The translations under genes and the position numbers were made by a program. Shown piece by piece: positions 62,572-64,000 of a stretch of DNA of 64,000 nt (positions are counted from its first letter, which is position 1; every line of letters starts with the position of its first letter). The DNA lies in assembly GCA_022410635.1 (NCBI GenBank), contig JAJVDF010000298.1:1347755-1411754 (forward strand), given 5' to 3'. The DNA comes from Tretioscincus oriximinensis (lineage: Eukaryota > Chordata > Lepidosauria > Squamata > Gymnophthalmidae). Below the pieces are notes generated by a model. That model had not been told where the DNA came from. It saw nothing but the letters and a program-made list of their open reading frames with translations, and made no database searches.

Positions 62572-62840
62572 AAGATTCTAGGTTTTTTACCCCGCCCTTC
62601 TCACCTGAAGGGACTCAGAGCGGCTTACAAGGTTAATTTTCGCCCAAAGGCTTGCATCTATTTTCCCCACCAGGTTAATGGTGGTACTCATCTACCTAAT
62701 TGAAATGTAAATTGCAAATCTACTTTGTGTCAAACAGCTGAGTTGGCTAGAGCTGAAGGCCAACAGAGGGCGCTCACTCTTCTCCATGTCTGATATGGGA
62801 CCTTGAAACCAGGCCTCTCATTTGAAAGACCGGCTCTTGG
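62572..62840 (-). mobile_element. SINE (tRNA-headed squamate family)
   Basis: GGTTTTTTACCCCGCCCTTC TCACCTGAAGG, AGCGGCTTACAAGGTTAATT TTCGCCC, CAGCTGAGTTGGCTAGAGCT G, head near AAAGACCGGCTCTT. Confidence 0.8.
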
Positions 62841-63034
62841 CTGGTCTGGAAGACTGGAAGACTGAACTACAGGAAGAGCCTAATTGTGCATACCTTTTGG
62901 GGCACCAGCTGAATGGCAAGTAAAATGGGGGACAGATGGCCAACATGTTTTTTCTTTTTAAGCATTTGCAATGCGGATGAAATGGACAAGTGGAGATGTA
63001 ACCTTCATTGTAGGTTCCAGAAAGTACCAATTGG

Positions 63035-63210
63035 AGATTTTTAGTTGATGCCCTTGGAACATTCTTACGCCATTCCCCAGGGGTCAGGCTTGTCCCCAAT
63101 ACTCGTTAATTTCTATATGAAGCCACTGGGTGCGGATCATATAGTGTGTATGCTGATGACACCCAACTGTATCTCTCCATTCCATCTGAATTAGATGAAG
63201 CAGTCGAGGT
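63035..63210 (+). mobile_element. L2-like LINE reverse transcriptase fragment
   Basis: Broken frames read P-Q-G-S-G-L-S-P-I-L-V-N-F-Y-M-K-P-L-G, then TATGCTGATGACACCCAACT GTATCTCTCC = YADDTQLYLS, which holds the catalytic Y-A-D-D box. Frameshifted and short. Confidence 0.75.
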
Positions 63211-63689
63211 GCTATTCTGTACTATTATCAGTGCTACCCTTCTTGTATGAATCCTTCATTTCCACGAATGGAGACAGCACAGGTATGTGAGCTGACAGGT
63301 TTAGTGTAGTAGCCAATAAAGGTTCAAGGACAAGGAAGGATGAAGGGAGGAGATGTAACAAAACATAGTTTACATATGCCAGTGCTGCAAAAATGTAACA
63401 AAAGAAATATTTTCTCTTATCAGTTCTAATTTTCCTGCTTAGCAGCTTCTTAAGAGTAACTGCTGGTTCTAGTATTCTGCAAAACAGAAAATCACCCACA
63501 AACACATATCTACCTTTTCCACTTGACTTCACACACTTCATTCAAGTTAAGTTCCCCTTAAACATCATTTTTCAAACCTGACTATCATGCCTAGCTGTTA
63601 CAGACCCGTTTCATAAAAGAACTGTCCTTTCCTACTCTTTTTTTCTAATTCCACATTATCTTGTCTAAGATTTAATGACCAGAATTGTG

Positions 63690-64000
63690 ACACTGTGGAG
63701 AGGGATGAGCACCATTTGGTCTCAGCTCTAGCCATTCCAGCTATTCGAAAGCCAGAAATTGTGATTAGATAAATGGGGACATCATCTCAATGTAATTGGA
63801 AAAATAGAATGTAAGTCTTTGAGCAAAAAATAGTTTGCAAGCCACTTTGAATCCTTTCAGGTGAGAACAGTGGGGTATAAAAACTCAGTTCTTTTTCTTC
63901 TTCCTCCTCCTCCTCCTCCTCCTCCTCCTCCTCCTCCTCCTCCTTCTTCTTCTTCTTCTTCTTCTTCTTCTTCTTCTTCTTCTTCTTCTTCTTCTTCTTC
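63690..64000 (+). mobile_element. SINE with long CTC/CTT tail, cut by window end
   Basis: GAGAGGGATGAGCACCATTT, AGCTATTCGAAAGCCAGAAA, GCAAGCCACTTTGAATCCTT TCAGGTGAGAACAGTGGGGT ATAAAAACTC, then from about 63890 pure CTC units followed by CTT units to the end. Confidence 0.82.
63890..64000. repeat. (CTC)n-(CTT)n compound microsatellite
   Basis: About 13 CTC units then about 20 CTT units reaching the window edge; grew from the TTC tail of the SINE. Confidence 0.92.

Noticed and set aside
57551..64000. Start of the downstream gene (ADSS1 expected by synteny)
   Set aside because: No P-loop or other adenylosuccinate synthetase motif is found on either strand.

Overview
This is a stretch of vertebrate nuclear DNA, very probably from a squamate reptile (lizard or snake). 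Genes are split into short exons with GT-AG introns, and the introns are packed with old transposons. The squamate assignment rests mainly on tRNA-headed SINEs of the Sauria type (for example 18185-18410, 28853-29175, 63690-64000), mixed with CR1, L2-like and R4-like LINEs, Penelope-like elements, Helitrons and hAT/mariner-type elements. I cannot name the species from sequence alone.

One protein-coding gene fills the window: INF2 (inverted formin 2), on the + strand. I reconstruct all coding exons from the start codon at 11162 to two alternative last coding exons. Exon numbering assumes one non-coding first exon upstream, as in human; I could not find it here. Exons 2-7 (11148-24492) encode the N-terminal DID armadillo-like domain. 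Exon 8 (26073-27041) encodes a linker, the proline-rich FH1 domain and the start of FH2. Exons 9-19 (28036-41940) encode the rest of FH2. Exon 20 (42975-43136) carries the WH2/DAD motif. Exon 21 (44810-45715) is a long low-complexity tail. All splice phases join without a break: 1412 codons for the CAAX form, 1394 for the alternative form. Exon 22 (49717-49794) ends the protein in C-E-I-Q, a CAAX-type prenylation signal. Exon 23 (52755 onward) gives a short basic end and the 3' UTR. The known mammalian split into an ER-bound CAAX form and a cytosolic non-CAAX form therefore appears conserved.

Layout: 1-11147 is upstream or intron 1 sequence with only repeats recognised. 11148-52777 is the INF2 coding region. 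52778 to about 57550 is the 3' UTR with two polyadenylation signals and several embedded repeats. 57551-64000 is downstream sequence with Helitron, LINE and SINE remnants and no gene that I can recognise. The window stops inside a long CTC/CTT microsatellite that forms the tail of a SINE.

The most notable points are: two in-frame coding minisatellites in INF2 (36-bp units in FH1, 33-bp units in the tail); a GC-AG intron after exon 3; tandem acceptors at exons 8 and 22; a Penelope-like element ending 14 nt before exon 20; Helitron copies with clear 3' hairpin plus CTAG ends; a foldback element family with 8-bp target duplications; and several nested insertions that give a relative order of transposon activity. 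I found no unknown gene system.
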